Shown here one piece after another: positions 43,070 through 52,356 of a DNA stretch of 64,000 nt. The number at the start of each line of letters is the position of its first letter. Positions within the stretch are counted from its first letter, which is position 1. The stretch is from Fredinandcohnia aciditolerans (GTDB lineage: Bacteria; Bacillota; Bacilli; Bacillales; Bacillaceae_L), in assembly GCA_003640645.1 (NCBI GenBank), contig QGHH01000019.1, forward strand, positions 27,576-91,575. Direction: 5' to 3'. The translations under genes were made by a program, and so were the position numbers. Below the pieces are notes generated by a model that saw only the letters and a program-made list of their open reading frames with translations, searched no databases and was not told the origin of the DNA.

Positions 43070-44443
43070 ATGATAAAAAAGACATTGGCACAAATCGCAC
43101 TGATGGCAAATGGTGAAAAGCTTGATCCACAATACCAAAATGTCGTGATAGAAGGTGTGTCCATTGACACAAGAACGATCTCACCTGGAAATCTGTACAT
43201 ACCAATCATCGGTGAAACGTTTAATGGCCACCAATTTGTGGAGTCAGCGATTGATAATGGTGCAGTAGCGGTACTATGGGGTAGTGACCAGCCAAATCCA
43301 CCACAGCAACTACCTGTTATCTTTGTAAAGGACACATTAGAAGCTCTTCAAACTCTATCCAAAAACTATCGTGATGAGCTACCGATAAAAGTCGTCGGGA
43401 TTACAGGAAGCAATGGGAAAACAACCACAAAAGATATGGTTACAGCTGTTTTATCAACGAAAATGCGTGTTCAAAAGACAGAAGGAAATTTCAATAATCA
43501 TATCGGGCTGCCTTTAACGCTTTTACGCTTAAAAGAAGATACGGAAGTTGCTGTGCTTGAAATGGGAATGAGTGCTTTCGGCGAAATTGAATTCCTGACT
43601 TTATTAGCACGTCCTGATGTGGCAGTTATAACGAATATTGGTGAATCTCATATGATGGATCTCGGTTCTCGTGAAGGAATTGCCAAGGCAAAACTTGAAA
43701 TTGTTGATGGGTTAGCTAAGGATGGCTTGCTTATTTATCATGGAGATGAGCCACTTTTAACAGAGCGGGTTAAGGCAATGGATATTCATACGACAACCTT
43801 TGGTGAGACAACGAAAAATGATCTATATCCGTTAAGTATTAAACAAGAAAATGAGGGTACTTATTTTTCCATTAATGAGCAGGAGAACAAGGAATTTTAT
43901 GTGCCGGTTTTAGGTAAACATAATGTTAATAATGCGATGGCAGCAATTGAAGTTGCTCGTCATTTCGGATTATCTTGGGACCAAATCGAAAATGGCTTGA
44001 AACAAATAAAGATTACGAATATGAGGCTTGAGTTAATCGAGGGAGTCAACGGTACAAAACTAATTAATGATGCTTACAATGCAAGCCCACTATCTATGAA
44101 AGCTGCCATCAGCCTAGTTCATGATTTAAAGTCCTCTGGCAAAAAAATAGTTGTATTGGGTGACATGCTTGAGCTCGGGGACAACGAAAATGAATATCAT
44201 GAAGAGGTGGGGCGCTTCATTCAGCCTGACAAGGTTGATTATGTATTCACATACGGTACATTAGGTGAGCATATTGCCAATGGAGCAAAAGAACTTTTTC
44301 CTGAAGAACGTGTTTCTGCATTCCTAGACAAAGAAAAGCTAATAGAAGCATTACGGAACCTATTATCAGAAGAGGATATTCTTTTAGTAAAAGGCTCAAG
44401 AGGGATGAAGCTCGAAGAAGTCATTTTTGCCTTCAAAAAATAA
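43070..44443 (+). CDS. murF: UDP-MurNAc-tripeptide--D-Ala-D-Ala ligase
   Basis: Adds D-Ala-D-Ala to the UDP-MurNAc-tripeptide, completing the peptidoglycan precursor. 457 aa in three Mur-ligase domains: N-terminal substrate domain (VSIDTRTISPGNLYIPI), central ATPase with GITGSNGKTTTKDM near residues 112-125 and TNIGESHM, and C-terminal domain with NDAYNASPLSMKAA and VLGDMLELG. ATG 43070 has AAAGGAGAG; an in-frame ATG at 43052 lies inside that region and is unlikely. Cooperates with ddl just upstream. Confidence 0.95.
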   Translation: MIKKTLAQIALMANGEKLDPQYQNVVIEGVSIDTRTISPGNLYIPIIGETFNGHQFVESAIDNGAVAVLWGSDQPNPPQQLPVIFVKDTLEALQTLSKNYRDELPIKVVGITGSNGKTTTKDMVTAVLSTKMRVQKTEGNFNNHIGLPLTLLRLKEDTEVAVLEMGMSAFGEIEFLTLLARPDVAVITNIGESHMMDLGSREGIAKAKLEIVDGLAKDGLLIYHGDEPLLTERVKAMDIHTTTFGETTKNDLYPLSIKQENEGTYFSINEQENKEFYVPVLGKHNVNNAMAAIEVARHFGLSWDQIENGLKQIKITNMRLELIEGVNGTKLINDAYNASPLSMKAAISLVHDLKSSGKKIVVLGDMLELGDNENEYHEEVGRFIQPDKVDYVFTYGTLGEHIANGAKELFPEERVSAFLDKEKLIEALRNLLSEEDILLVKGSRGMKLEEVIFAFKK

Positions 44444-44480
44444 GAAAAGCTCGGCGTGCACCTGCCGAGCTTTTCTAGTT
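44443..44480 (+). terminator. Terminator of murF
   Basis: Perfect 12-bp stem GAAAAGCTCGGC / GCCGAGCTTTTC. It overlaps the end of the convergent 34-aa gene; on the minus strand the hairpin is followed by TTATTTTTT, so it may work both ways. Confidence 0.85.
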
Positions 44481-44579
44481 TATAAATGGTAGTATAATTA
44501 GAATAGTCAGTAAAATTCCTAAGGAGTATGATAATAGTTCTTTCATAAAATCTGAGTTTTCATTGAATAGCTTGTCCAT
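44475..44579 (-). CDS. Small hydrophobic peptide, 34 aa
   Basis: GGGAGG lies eight bases before ATG 44579. The peptide begins MDKLFNENSDFMKELLSYSL and ends with a single membrane segment, GILLTILIILPFIN. Short one-helix proteins of this type are frequent in Bacillus; I do not recognise it. Convergent with murF and ending in the same hairpin. Confidence 0.6.
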   Translation of the reverse strand: MDKLFNENSDFMKELLSYSLGILLTILIILPFIN

Positions 44580-44671
44580 TTTAAAACCTCCCAAATTTGT
44601 TTCTTACTTATTAGTACGTTTGAAAACAATAAATGTTACAAAAACATTACAATTATTTCAAAAATATTTTT

Positions 44672-44853
44672 ACTTTATTCAGCCTCGACTGAATAAAGTA
44701 AAAAGGCCCCGGCGGATGCCATGATTTTTTCAGAGGTAATTTTCGGGTAGTAAGATCAAAGACTAAATACGCCACTTCCTGTGGCAACGTCTTTATGATC
44801 TACTTCCTGTAGGCCTAAAATTCGGGTGCAAATACGCCAAAGCGCATTTGATT
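44672..44853 (+). repeat. Dispersed 5'-leader element, copy 4 (before the esterase)
   Basis: Complete copy: ACTTTATTCAG..CTGAATAAAGT, GGCCCCGGCGGATGCC, TTTTTCAGAGGTAATTTTCGG, the segment with GCCACTTCCTGTGGCAACG and TCTACTTCCTGTAGGCC, CGCCAAAGCGCATTTGATT. It ends next to the AAAGGAG ribosome site of the esterase. Confidence 0.85.
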
Positions 44854-44869
44854 GAAAGGAGTAATTTTG

Positions 44870-45577
44870 GTGATTGGCTGTCTTTTCATACATGGTTTTA
44901 CTGGGGCTCCATATGAGGTTGAGCCACTTGCAGAGCATATCCGCCATACAACAGATTGGGTTGTCCGAACACCAACCTTGCCCGGTCATGGTGAGAATTT
45001 GAATTTAAAGGGAACCCATTACTTGGAATGGATTGAATATGCAGAAAAAGAGCTAGTTGAGCTCCTTCATACTTGTGATCAGGTTTTTGTCATCGGTTTT
45101 TCGATGGGAGGAATTATTGCTGGTTACTTAGCAACGCGTTTTCCAATTCAAAAGCTCGTCTTACTAAGTGCCGCTGCTTATTATATCAATCCAAAACAAC
45201 TTGTTTCCGATATAAAACTAATGCTTCGCGATGGCCTTAATAAAAATCTTCATAAAAATGAACTCTATTTACGGTATAAAAAGAAAATCGTTGACACTCC
45301 GCTTTCCGCAACAATTGAATTTCGAAAGCTTGTGCGTAAGATTAGGCCGTTGCTAAACCAAATAAATGTGCCTACCTTAATTGTTCAAGGCGAATGCGAC
45401 GGGATTGTCCCAATTAAAAGTGCGCATTACTTGAATCAAGTCATCTCATCTACGCAAAAAAGACTCCTTTTTTTACCATGTGCAAAGCATCATGTTTGTT
45501 ATGGTGGGGACCAGGAAACACTATTTAAAGAGGTAGATTCATTCTTACATGAAACCACAAAAGAATGTATATACTAA
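44870..45577 (+). CDS. Alpha/beta hydrolase, carboxylesterase (Est30-like)
   Basis: A 235-aa serine hydrolase. Oxyanion motif HGFTGAPYE near residue 8, nucleophile elbow GFSMGG, acid in QGECDGIVP, and His in AKHHVC. A small cap region lies between. The layout matches the thermostable Bacillus carboxylesterase Est30 and B. subtilis YvaK. GTG 44870 has GGAG eight bases upstream; TTG 44867 is an alternative. Natural ester substrate unknown. A dispersed leader element abuts its ribosome site. Confidence 0.85.
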   Translation: MIGCLFIHGFTGAPYEVEPLAEHIRHTTDWVVRTPTLPGHGENLNLKGTHYLEWIEYAEKELVELLHTCDQVFVIGFSMGGIIAGYLATRFPIQKLVLLSAAAYYINPKQLVSDIKLMLRDGLNKNLHKNELYLRYKKKIVDTPLSATIEFRKLVRKIRPLLNQINVPTLIVQGECDGIVPIKSAHYLNQVISSTQKRLLFLPCAKHHVCYGGDQETLFKEVDSFLHETTKECIY

Positions 45578-45873
45578 TCATTGAAAATTCAGCTTTATTG
45601 CATTTCTAAAGGGGTAGTGGTAAGATTACAACTACAGTGTTAAAAAGGGCATAACTTGTAATTAATTGGTAACGCCCTTTTATTAACTTTTTGGACGTGA
45701 ACCCTGAGGGCATTACTTCCGTTATTTCACGGAAAATGTCCTTTTTTTAAGCAGAATTAGATTCTGATCTACTATAAATACTAGGCAGATGCCTACCTAC
45801 CACGCACTTATCATCATGTGTAGGTTTTGCGATCATGATGCAAACATTTGTATCCAGCTTAAAAATCGTATTT
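45578..45873 (+). terminator. Intergenic region with two hairpin terminators
   Basis: 45643-45684: AAGGGC..GCCCTT with a long loop and TTTTATT, ending the esterase transcript. 45707-45748: GGGCATTACTTCCGT / ACGGAAAATGTCC followed by T7, a second strong hairpin. The second may belong to the cshA 5' leader. Nothing else recognisable up to the repeat at 45874. Confidence 0.7.
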
Positions 45874-46120
45874 AACTTTATTCAGAAAAGCCCTCACTAT
45901 TATATGTGGGATGAATGCAAGAAAAGCATCTAAAATTTATCAGGGGTCTAAACCCCGTTTGAATAAAGTTAAGGCCCCTGGCAGATGCCACGATTTTTCA
46001 GAGGTAATTATTAGGAAAAAGAGTAAAGACCGTGAATGCACGTCATGCCCCAACGTCTTTATGACCCACTTCCTTTTGGCCTAAAAAATCGGGCACAAAT
46101 ACGCCAAGGCGCATTTGATT
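45874..46120 (+). repeat. Dispersed 5'-leader element, copy 5 (before cshA)
   Basis: Longest copy, 247 bp. AACTTTATTCAG (45874) pairs with TTTGAATAAAGTT (about 45958-45970) across an enlarged loop; then GGCCCCTGGCAGATGCCACG, TTTTTCAGAGGTAATTA, an ACGTCTTTATGACCCACTTCC segment, and CGCCAAGGCGCATTTGATT at the end. The cshA start follows within 90 bp. Confidence 0.82.
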
Positions 46121-46205
46121 AGAGGCGAAAAGCCCAGTGTCTATACAGATTTCCCGTCTAAATAGTCAATTTTGTCATTGTACAAATAGATTAGCAAAAA
46201 GGAGT

Positions 46206-47720
46206 ATGAAAAAATTGGCAGTTTTTAACGAACTAGGGATTAGTCAAGACCTAATGAAATCAATTAGTAAAATGGGGTTTGAAGAGGCAACGCCTATTCA
46301 AGCACAAACGATTCCATTAGCATTAAAAGGGCATGACGTAATTGGTCAAGCTCAAACAGGAACAGGAAAAACAGCGGCTTTTGGAATTCCGCTTATCGAA
46401 AATGTTGATGTAAAAGACGACAACATTCAAGGAATTGTTATTGCACCAACTCGTGAACTTGCGATTCAGGTATCTGAAGAACTTCATAAAATCGGGCACT
46501 TCAACCGTGTTCGAATCTTACCAATCTATGGGGGGCAGGATATCTCTCGCCAGATTCGTTCACTTAAGAAACACCCTCATATCATTGTTGGTACTCCGGG
46601 ACGTGTAATAGACCATATTAATCGTAAAACTCTTAAGCTTCAAAATGTAAAAACGGTTGTCCTAGATGAAGCAGATGAAATGTTAAACATGGGCTTTATT
46701 GAGGATATTGAGGCAATTTTAAAAGGAGTTCCCGATGAACGTCAAACTTTACTTTTCTCTGCAACTATGCCAGGTCCAATCCAACGCATTGCTGAGCGTT
46801 TCATGAAAGACCCACAAGTTGTGAAAGTAAAAGCAAAAGAAGTAACAGTACCAAACATTCAACAGTACTACCTAGAAGTACAAGAAAAGAAAAAGTTCGA
46901 TGTCCTAACTCGTTTATTAGATATCCAATCTCCAGAGTTAGCGATTATCTTTGGACGTACGAAGCGTCGTGTTGATGAACTTTCTGAAGCATTAAATTTA
47001 AGAGGATATGCAGCAGAAGGAATTCACGGTGACCTTAGTCAGGCAAAACGTATATCCGTCTTACGTAAGTTCAAAGAAGGATCTATCGAAGTATTAGTTG
47101 CAACTGATGTTGCAGCGCGTGGACTTGATATTTCTGGTGTTACTCATGTTTATAACTTTGATATTCCGCAAGACCCTGAAAGCTATGTACACCGAATTGG
47201 ACGTACAGGTAGAGCAGGAAAACATGGTATGGCGATGACTTTCGTAACACCACGAGAAATTGGTCAACTTAAAAACGTGGAAAATACAACAAAACGTAAA
47301 ATGGACAAAATGAAGCCACCTACATTGGATGAGGCTTTAGAAGGTCAACAAAAGATCACGATGGAAAAAATCGTATCTATGATCGAGTCCAATAATTTAT
47401 CATATTATACTCGTATCGCTGAAGAGCTTTTAGAAGAGCATGATTCAGTTTCAGTTGTTGCAGCAGCAATTAAGTTAATGACTAAAGAGCCAGATGCAAC
47501 TCCAATTAAACTAACTGAGGAAGCACCTGTTCGCGTAAAGAGAGACAACCGAGATAATAACCGTGGTGGTGGACGTGACCGTGGGCGTTATAAGGGTGGT
47601 CGTGACCGCGGTCGAGGAAATGCTGGGCGACAAGGTTCAGGTGGTCGTCAAGGATCCGGCGGAAATCGTTACTCTTCAAGTAGCAATCGACGCGGCAATT
47701 TCCGTAAAAACGAAGAATAA
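46206..47720 (+). CDS. cshA: DEAD-box RNA helicase (CshA)
   Basis: ATP-dependent RNA helicase of the degradosome and cold-adaptation type, 504 aa. Q-motif [16 protein letters not shown], Walker [26 protein letters not shown] in [12 protein letters not shown], and the second RecA domain with ARGLDISGV and [10 protein letters not shown]. The C-terminal ~60 residues are Arg/Gly-rich (GGRDRGRG), a typical RNA-binding tail. Start is unsure: AAAAGGAG is one base from ATG 46206 but ten from TTG 46215; a GTG at 46137 would add non-conserved residues. Matches B. subtilis cshA in sequence and position. Confidence 0.93.
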   Translation: MKKLAVFNELGISQDLMKSISKMGFEEATPIQAQTIPLALKGHDVIGQAQTGTGKTAAFGIPLIENVDVKDDNIQGIVIAPTRELAIQVSEELHKIGHFNRVRILPIYGGQDISRQIRSLKKHPHIIVGTPGRVIDHINRKTLKLQNVKTVVLDEADEMLNMGFIEDIEAILKGVPDERQTLLFSATMPGPIQRIAERFMKDPQVVKVKAKEVTVPNIQQYYLEVQEKKKFDVLTRLLDIQSPELAIIFGRTKRRVDELSEALNLRGYAAEGIHGDLSQAKRISVLRKFKEGSIEVLVATDVAARGLDISGVTHVYNFDIPQDPESYVHRIGRTGRAGKHGMAMTFVTPREIGQLKNVENTTKRKMDKMKPPTLDEALEGQQKITMEKIVSMIESNNLSYYTRIAEELLEEHDSVSVVAAAIKLMTKEPDATPIKLTEEAPVRVKRDNRDNNRGGGRDRGRYKGGRDRGRGNAGRQGSGGRQGSGGNRYSSSSNRRGNFRKNEE

Positions 47721-47736
47721 TTTTAACAAACCAAAG

Positions 47737-47776
47737 AAAGGCGTGTAAACTGACCCCAGTTTAGCACGCCTTTTTT
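47737..47776 (+). terminator. Terminator of cshA
   Basis: AAAGGCGTG..TAAACTG / CAGTTTA..CACGCCTTT stem followed by T's. Confidence 0.9.
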
Positions 47777-47799
47777 GATTTGTATGATGATGAACACGA

Positions 47800-49410
47800 A
47801 AAGCGATCGAGGGGCTGTTTGGATTTCTCATCATAGCGTGGATGAAGAGGAAAATCGGTAATGAAACTGTTCGAAATCCTCTTCATAGCTTGGATGAAGT
47901 GGATAAGCAGTCGAGAATCAGTACGAAATCCTCTTCATAGGGTGGATGAAGAGGAAAGTGGTAAAGAAACAGTACGAAATCTCCTTTCATAGGGTCGATG
48001 AAGAGGATAAGCGGTCGAGAATCAGTACGAAATCCTCTTCATAGGGTGGATGAAGAGGAAAAGCAGTAGTGAAACTGTTCGATATCCTCTTCATAGCTTG
48101 GTTGAAGGGGATAAGCGGTAGTGAAACAGTACGAAATCCCCTTCATAGCGTAGATGAAGAGGAAAAGTGGTAAAGAAACAGTACGAAATCCTCTTCATAG
48201 CGTGGATGAAGGGGATAAGCGGTAGAGAAACAGTACGAAATCCGCTTCATAGCGTGGATGAAGGGGAAAAACGGTAAAGAAACAGTACGAAATCCCCTTC
48301 ATAGCGTGGATGAAGAGGAAAAGCGTAAGAGAAACTGTTCGAAGTCCCCTTCATAGCGTAGATGAAGAGGAGAAGTGGTAAAGAAACAGTACGAAATCCG
48401 CTTCATAGCGTGGATGAAGAGGAAAAGCAGTAGTGAAACAGTACGAAATCTCCTTCATAAAGTAGATGAAGAGGAAAAGCAGTAGTGAAACAGTACGAAA
48501 TCCGCTTCATAGGGTGGATGAAGAGGAAAAGCGTAAGAGAAACTGTACGAAGTCCCCTTCATAGCGTGGATGAAGGGGAAAAGTGTAAGAGAAACAGTAC
48601 GAAATCCCTTTCATAGCGTGGATGAAGGGGAAAAACGGTAAAGAAACCATACGAAATCCTCTTCATAGCTTGGATGAAGTGGATAAGCAGTCGAGAATCA
48701 GTACGAAATCCTCTTCATAGGGTGGATGAAGAGGAAAGTGGTAAAGAAACAGTACGAAATCTCCTTTCATAGGGTCGATGAAGAGGATAAGCGGTCGAGA
48801 ATCAGTACGAAATCCCTTTCATAGCGTGGATGAAGGGGAAAAACGGTAAAGAAACAGTACGAAATCCCTTTCATAGCGTGGATGAAGGGGAAAAACGGTA
48901 AAGAAACAGTACGAAATCCACTTCATAGCGTGGATGAAGAGGAAAAACGGTAAAGAAACAATACGAAATCCTCTTCATAGCTTGGATGAAGAGGAAAAGC
49001 GGTGGAGAAACAGTTAGAAATCCTCTTCATAGCGTGGATGAAGAGGAAAAGTTTAAGAGAAACAGTACGAAATCCCCTTCATAGCGTAGATGAAGAGGAA
49101 AAGTGGTAAAGAAACAGTACGAAATCCCCTTCATAAAGTCGATGAAGAGGAAAAGCAGTAGAGAAACAGTACGAAATCCCCTTCATAGCGTGGATGAAGG
49201 GGATAAGCGGTAGAGAAACAGTACAAAATCCGCTTCATAGCGTGGATGAAGGGGAAAAACGGTAAAGAAACAGTACGAAATCCGCTTCATAGCGTGGATG
49301 AAGAGGAAAAGTGGTAAAGAAACAGTACGAAATCCGCTTCATAGCGTGGATGAAGAGGAAAAGCGGTCGAGAATCAGTTAGAAATCCCCTTCAAAGTGTG
49401 GATGAATGAC
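47800..49410. repeat. Tandem repeat array D, ~31 units of 52 bp
   Basis: Largest array. Each unit contains CCCCTTCATAGCGTGGATGAAGGGG or CCTCTTCAT..ATGAAGAGG, a 9-bp inverted repeat around a 7-base loop, then AAAAGCGGTAGAGAAACAG and TACGAAAT. Several units change both stem arms together (CCTCTTC with GAAGAGG, CCCCTTC with GAAGGGG). Phase is kept: 47881, 47933, 47985, 48037 and so on. A 164-bp block at 47872-48035 is repeated exactly at 48652-48815. No coding signals. Confidence 0.93.
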
Positions 49411-49547
49411 ATCCAGAAGATACTCCTGTGTCAATTAGTCGGATATTACTAGGGGCACTATTTTTTCTTATGTCAAATTTTCTCAAAATCATTTATACTG
49501 AGAAGGTTGATAAGAATAATATTCCAATTGAGAAGGGGTTGTTGATT

Positions 49548-50027
49548 ATGAGGGACATCCCAAAAAATCGGATTAGTACACGTGCCTTAACAGTATGGAA
49601 AACATCTGCAATCATTTCATCTATGATTGGTTGGACTATAGCCATTACGGTCTTAGTCCTTACGATAATTTTTGATTGGTCGTACTGGATTTTAACTGGT
49701 CTACTTATACTTTGCATGATTGAGTCAATTTTAACGATTTTCATTTTACCAAAGCTGAAGTGGAAGCGCTGGAGATATGAGGTACATGAACATGAAATTG
49801 ACCTCCAACGTGGCGTATTAATTGTAAAAAGAACAATTATACCAATGAACCGTGTCCAACACGTTGATACTCAGCAAGGTCCGTTGTTGCGTAAACATCA
49901 TTTAGCTACTGTTACTATTTCCACGGCAGCTACAGTTCATGAAATACCAGCACTTGATTTAGAGGAAGCAGACCAATTGCGGGACTCAATCTCAAGATTA
50001 GCAAGGGTGGATGAAGATGATGTTTGA
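49548..50027 (+). CDS. ydbS: PH-domain membrane protein YdbS
   Basis: A 159-aa protein, the same length as B. subtilis YdbS. Two membrane helices (about residues 20-40 and 45-68) are followed by a bacterial PH-like domain (bPH2) with YEVHEHEIDLQRGVLIVKRT and VQHVDTQQGPLLRKHHLATV. ATG 49548 with AAGGGG upstream gives the expected MRDIPKNRIS; in-frame sequence up to 49428 is spurious. YdbS and YdbT work as a pair; in B. subtilis they are linked to resistance to some bacteriocins. Exact mechanism unknown. Confidence 0.9.
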   Translation: MRDIPKNRISTRALTVWKTSAIISSMIGWTIAITVLVLTIIFDWSYWILTGLLILCMIESILTIFILPKLKWKRWRYEVHEHEIDLQRGVLIVKRTIIPMNRVQHVDTQQGPLLRKHHLATVTISTAATVHEIPALDLEEADQLRDSISRLARVDEDDV

Positions 50028-51480
50028 GTCACGTCGGATGCATCCGGTTGCTGGCATTTTAAGCTTCATTAAGCAGCTGAAAGAAATGATACTTCCTTTA
50101 ATTTTCCTTTTTTTTGTAGGTCCGGGGGATGATTTTGAAAAGTATTATTTATTAGGTGCATGTGCTTTTATCCTATTAATGTTGATCTATGGAATCTTGC
50201 ATTGGTATCGTTACACCTATCGGATTGAGAATGGAGAGTTACGAATTGAATATGGAGTGATTATCCGTAAAAAACGCTATATACCTATTGAGCGAATTCA
50301 AACGATAGATGTTTCCGCTGGTATTATTCAACGAATTTTTGGATTGGTCAAACTACAGGTGGAAACAGCCGGTGGGGGTATGCAGGCTGAGGCTGTTCTA
50401 ACAGCTATTAAAGAAGAAGAAGCCAATCAATTACGTGAAATTTTATCCCGTTCGAAAAAGCATGAGGAAGAAGAAGCTGAAACACAAAAAACGAGATTTA
50501 CATATCAAATTACTCCAAAGGAACTGCTGGTCCTTGCATCCACCTCAGGGGGGATCGGGATTGTTATTTCCGGTGTACTGGCGTTTTTGAGTCAGTTTGC
50601 AGAATATCTACCATTTGAAAAATTATATAATACGATTGAAAAATATGTCAGTCTATCGATTTTAATCTATATCATCGCACTCATTGCTTTGTTCTTATTG
50701 ATCGCGTGGTTAGTTGGGATATTAATTATGACCCTTCGCTACGCCAATTTTACAGTCGTAAAACGAGAAGATGAGCTTTTTATAACGAGAGGATTGATTG
50801 AAAAGAAGCAGACAACCATTCCGTTAACAAGGATACAGGCCATACGTATTGGTGAGAATTTTATCAGGCAGCCTTTAGGCTATGCAACTGTTTATATTGA
50901 AAGTGCTGGTGGCTCGATTAATAAAGGAGAAGATTTCTCAACTGTGCTCTTTCCTTTAGTAAAGAAAAATGCCATTAATCATTTGTTGCAGCATTTTGTA
51001 TCTGACTATCAGATGCAAGAAATTGAAAATTACGCACCACCCAATGCAAAGTGGAGATATATGTTTAGGGGAACGCTGCCTTTTCTAGCATTTGTCCCAG
51101 CAATTGTCATGTTGTCCTATGTCTTTAGTTCATGGGGCTACCTAGGTTTGCTCCTTTTACCTATTGGAGTAATGCTTGGTTATAGTCGCTATAAAGTGGC
51201 TGGTTGGAAGATAGAGGGGGACCAGTTAACCTTGCAGTTTCGTTTTTTTAGCAAAGTAACCGTTCTTCATCATAAAAAGCGAATCCAATCCTTGGACAAG
51301 AAACAATCCCACTTCCAAAAGAAAAAAGACCTTGGGTCAGTTAAAACCTTTATTAAATCAGCAATCGCAGGCAAAGGGTTTGAAGTGAAGGATCTACAGA
51401 TTTCTGACTGCTGGATCATTTGGGAATGGTACAGACAGCGAAATAAGAAAATAACAGAAGATACGCCGTTTAATGATTAA
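50017..51480 (+). CDS. ydbT: PH-domain membrane protein YdbT
   Basis: About 487 aa with several membrane helices in three groups and two or three bPH2 modules (YRIENGELRIEYGVIIRKKR, FTVVKREDELFITRGLIEKK, then a diverged third). Overlaps ydbS by 11 bp, which implies coupling. ATG at 50017 fits the AAGGGTGG site best; ATG 50011 or 50020 are close alternatives. Acts with YdbS at the membrane; role not established. Confidence 0.9.
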   Translation: MMFESRRMHPVAGILSFIKQLKEMILPLIFLFFVGPGDDFEKYYLLGACAFILLMLIYGILHWYRYTYRIENGELRIEYGVIIRKKRYIPIERIQTIDVSAGIIQRIFGLVKLQVETAGGGMQAEAVLTAIKEEEANQLREILSRSKKHEEEEAETQKTRFTYQITPKELLVLASTSGGIGIVISGVLAFLSQFAEYLPFEKLYNTIEKYVSLSILIYIIALIALFLLIAWLVGILIMTLRYANFTVVKREDELFITRGLIEKKQTTIPLTRIQAIRIGENFIRQPLGYATVYIESAGGSINKGEDFSTVLFPLVKKNAINHLLQHFVSDYQMQEIENYAPPNAKWRYMFRGTLPFLAFVPAIVMLSYVFSSWGYLGLLLLPIGVMLGYSRYKVAGWKIEGDQLTLQFRFFSKVTVLHHKKRIQSLDKKQSHFQKKKDLGSVKTFIKSAIAGKGFEVKDLQISDCWIIWEWYRQRNKKITEDTPFND

Positions 51481-51517
51481 AAAGAGCTAAAGCGACTCCG
51501 CTTTAGCTCTTTCATTT
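51481..51517. terminator. Bidirectional terminator between ydbT and the rhomboid gene
   Basis: AAGAGCTAAAGC / GCTTTAGCTCTT stem with T-rich sequence on both sides; serves the two convergent genes. Confidence 0.88.
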
Positions 51518-52236
51518 TAGAGGAAAATTCCGAGTATCACCAAGATGATAATGATCAACCAAATAATATGTTTGATAGAAAGTTGTCTAGGAATCCTCAT
51601 TCGAGGTCTGTAAGATGAATCTCCTGCCATGATGATCTGTGGCTGTCCGGAGGTTTTCGGTAAAACGAGCGGTGCAATAATAGCGCCGGCAAGAAAACCA
51701 AATATATGGGCGATAATATTGACATTGGTATTTATAAATGTCATGACTAGACCAATGATTAAAATCGTCATGATGAGCTGCGAATTCATTTGACTAATCA
51801 AGTCTTTACGGAACAAGACCATATATAAGTAAATACCAAACAATCCAAAGATAGCCCCTGAAGAACCAACGTGGGCAAACTCTAGTGGTTCAATGTAAAA
51901 GGTTGCTAGGTTTGCAGCTACCCCGGTTAAAAGATAGGCAATGATAAATTTGAATTTGCCTAACATCCTTTCTAACCCAGGCCCAAACAAAACAAGTGAA
52001 AATGAATTAAACAACATATGGCCAAACCCACTATGTACAAAAATGGGAGTGACTAATCTCCAATACTCGCCTTCAGAAATTAAAAAATTAAATCCAATCA
52101 TGTGCTGCATAAGAGTTGTTCCAAATGGAAGAGATAAAAAAATCAACAGCCAAAGAAAAATATGAATCCCGATTAATATTGATATAATAGGATATAATCG
52201 TAAAAATTGACGAAAGCTTTCAGTTCTTATAAACAT
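51517..52236 (-). CDS. ydcA: Rhomboid-family intramembrane serine protease (YdcA-like)
   Basis: A 239-aa six- to seven-helix protein. Catalytic Ser126 in HVGSSGAIFG and His177 in NIIAHIFGF form the dyad; HSGFGHMLFNSFSLVLFGPGLE is the conserved helix-2 region with its His and Asn. A proline- and arginine-rich linker and an extra C-terminal membrane segment (IIWLIIIILVILGIFL) make it ~40 residues longer than B. subtilis YdcA. AAAGGAG precedes the ATG. Substrates unknown. Confidence 0.9.
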   Translation of the reverse strand: MFIRTESFRQFLRLYPIISILIGIHIFLWLLIFLSLPFGTTLMQHMIGFNFLISEGEYWRLVTPIFVHSGFGHMLFNSFSLVLFGPGLERMLGKFKFIIAYLLTGVAANLATFYIEPLEFAHVGSSGAIFGLFGIYLYMVLFRKDLISQMNSQLIMTILIIGLVMTFINTNVNIIAHIFGFLAGAIIAPLVLPKTSGQPQIIMAGDSSYRPRMRIPRQLSIKHIIWLIIIILVILGIFL

Positions 52237-52356
52237 CTTATTACTCCTTTATGTAGTCATCTTATCGTACTATATTCTTCAAAAGATGGCGAACATCCTC
52301 TAACGTTTGTACCATCTTATGATTGAAAGCTTTTTTATAGAAGAAAGGATTTTGAA

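Noticed and set aside
46137-46205. Longer CshA starting at GTG 46137
   Set aside because: The extra 23 residues do not resemble CshA N-termini, and AAAAGGAG just before 46206 points to a later start.
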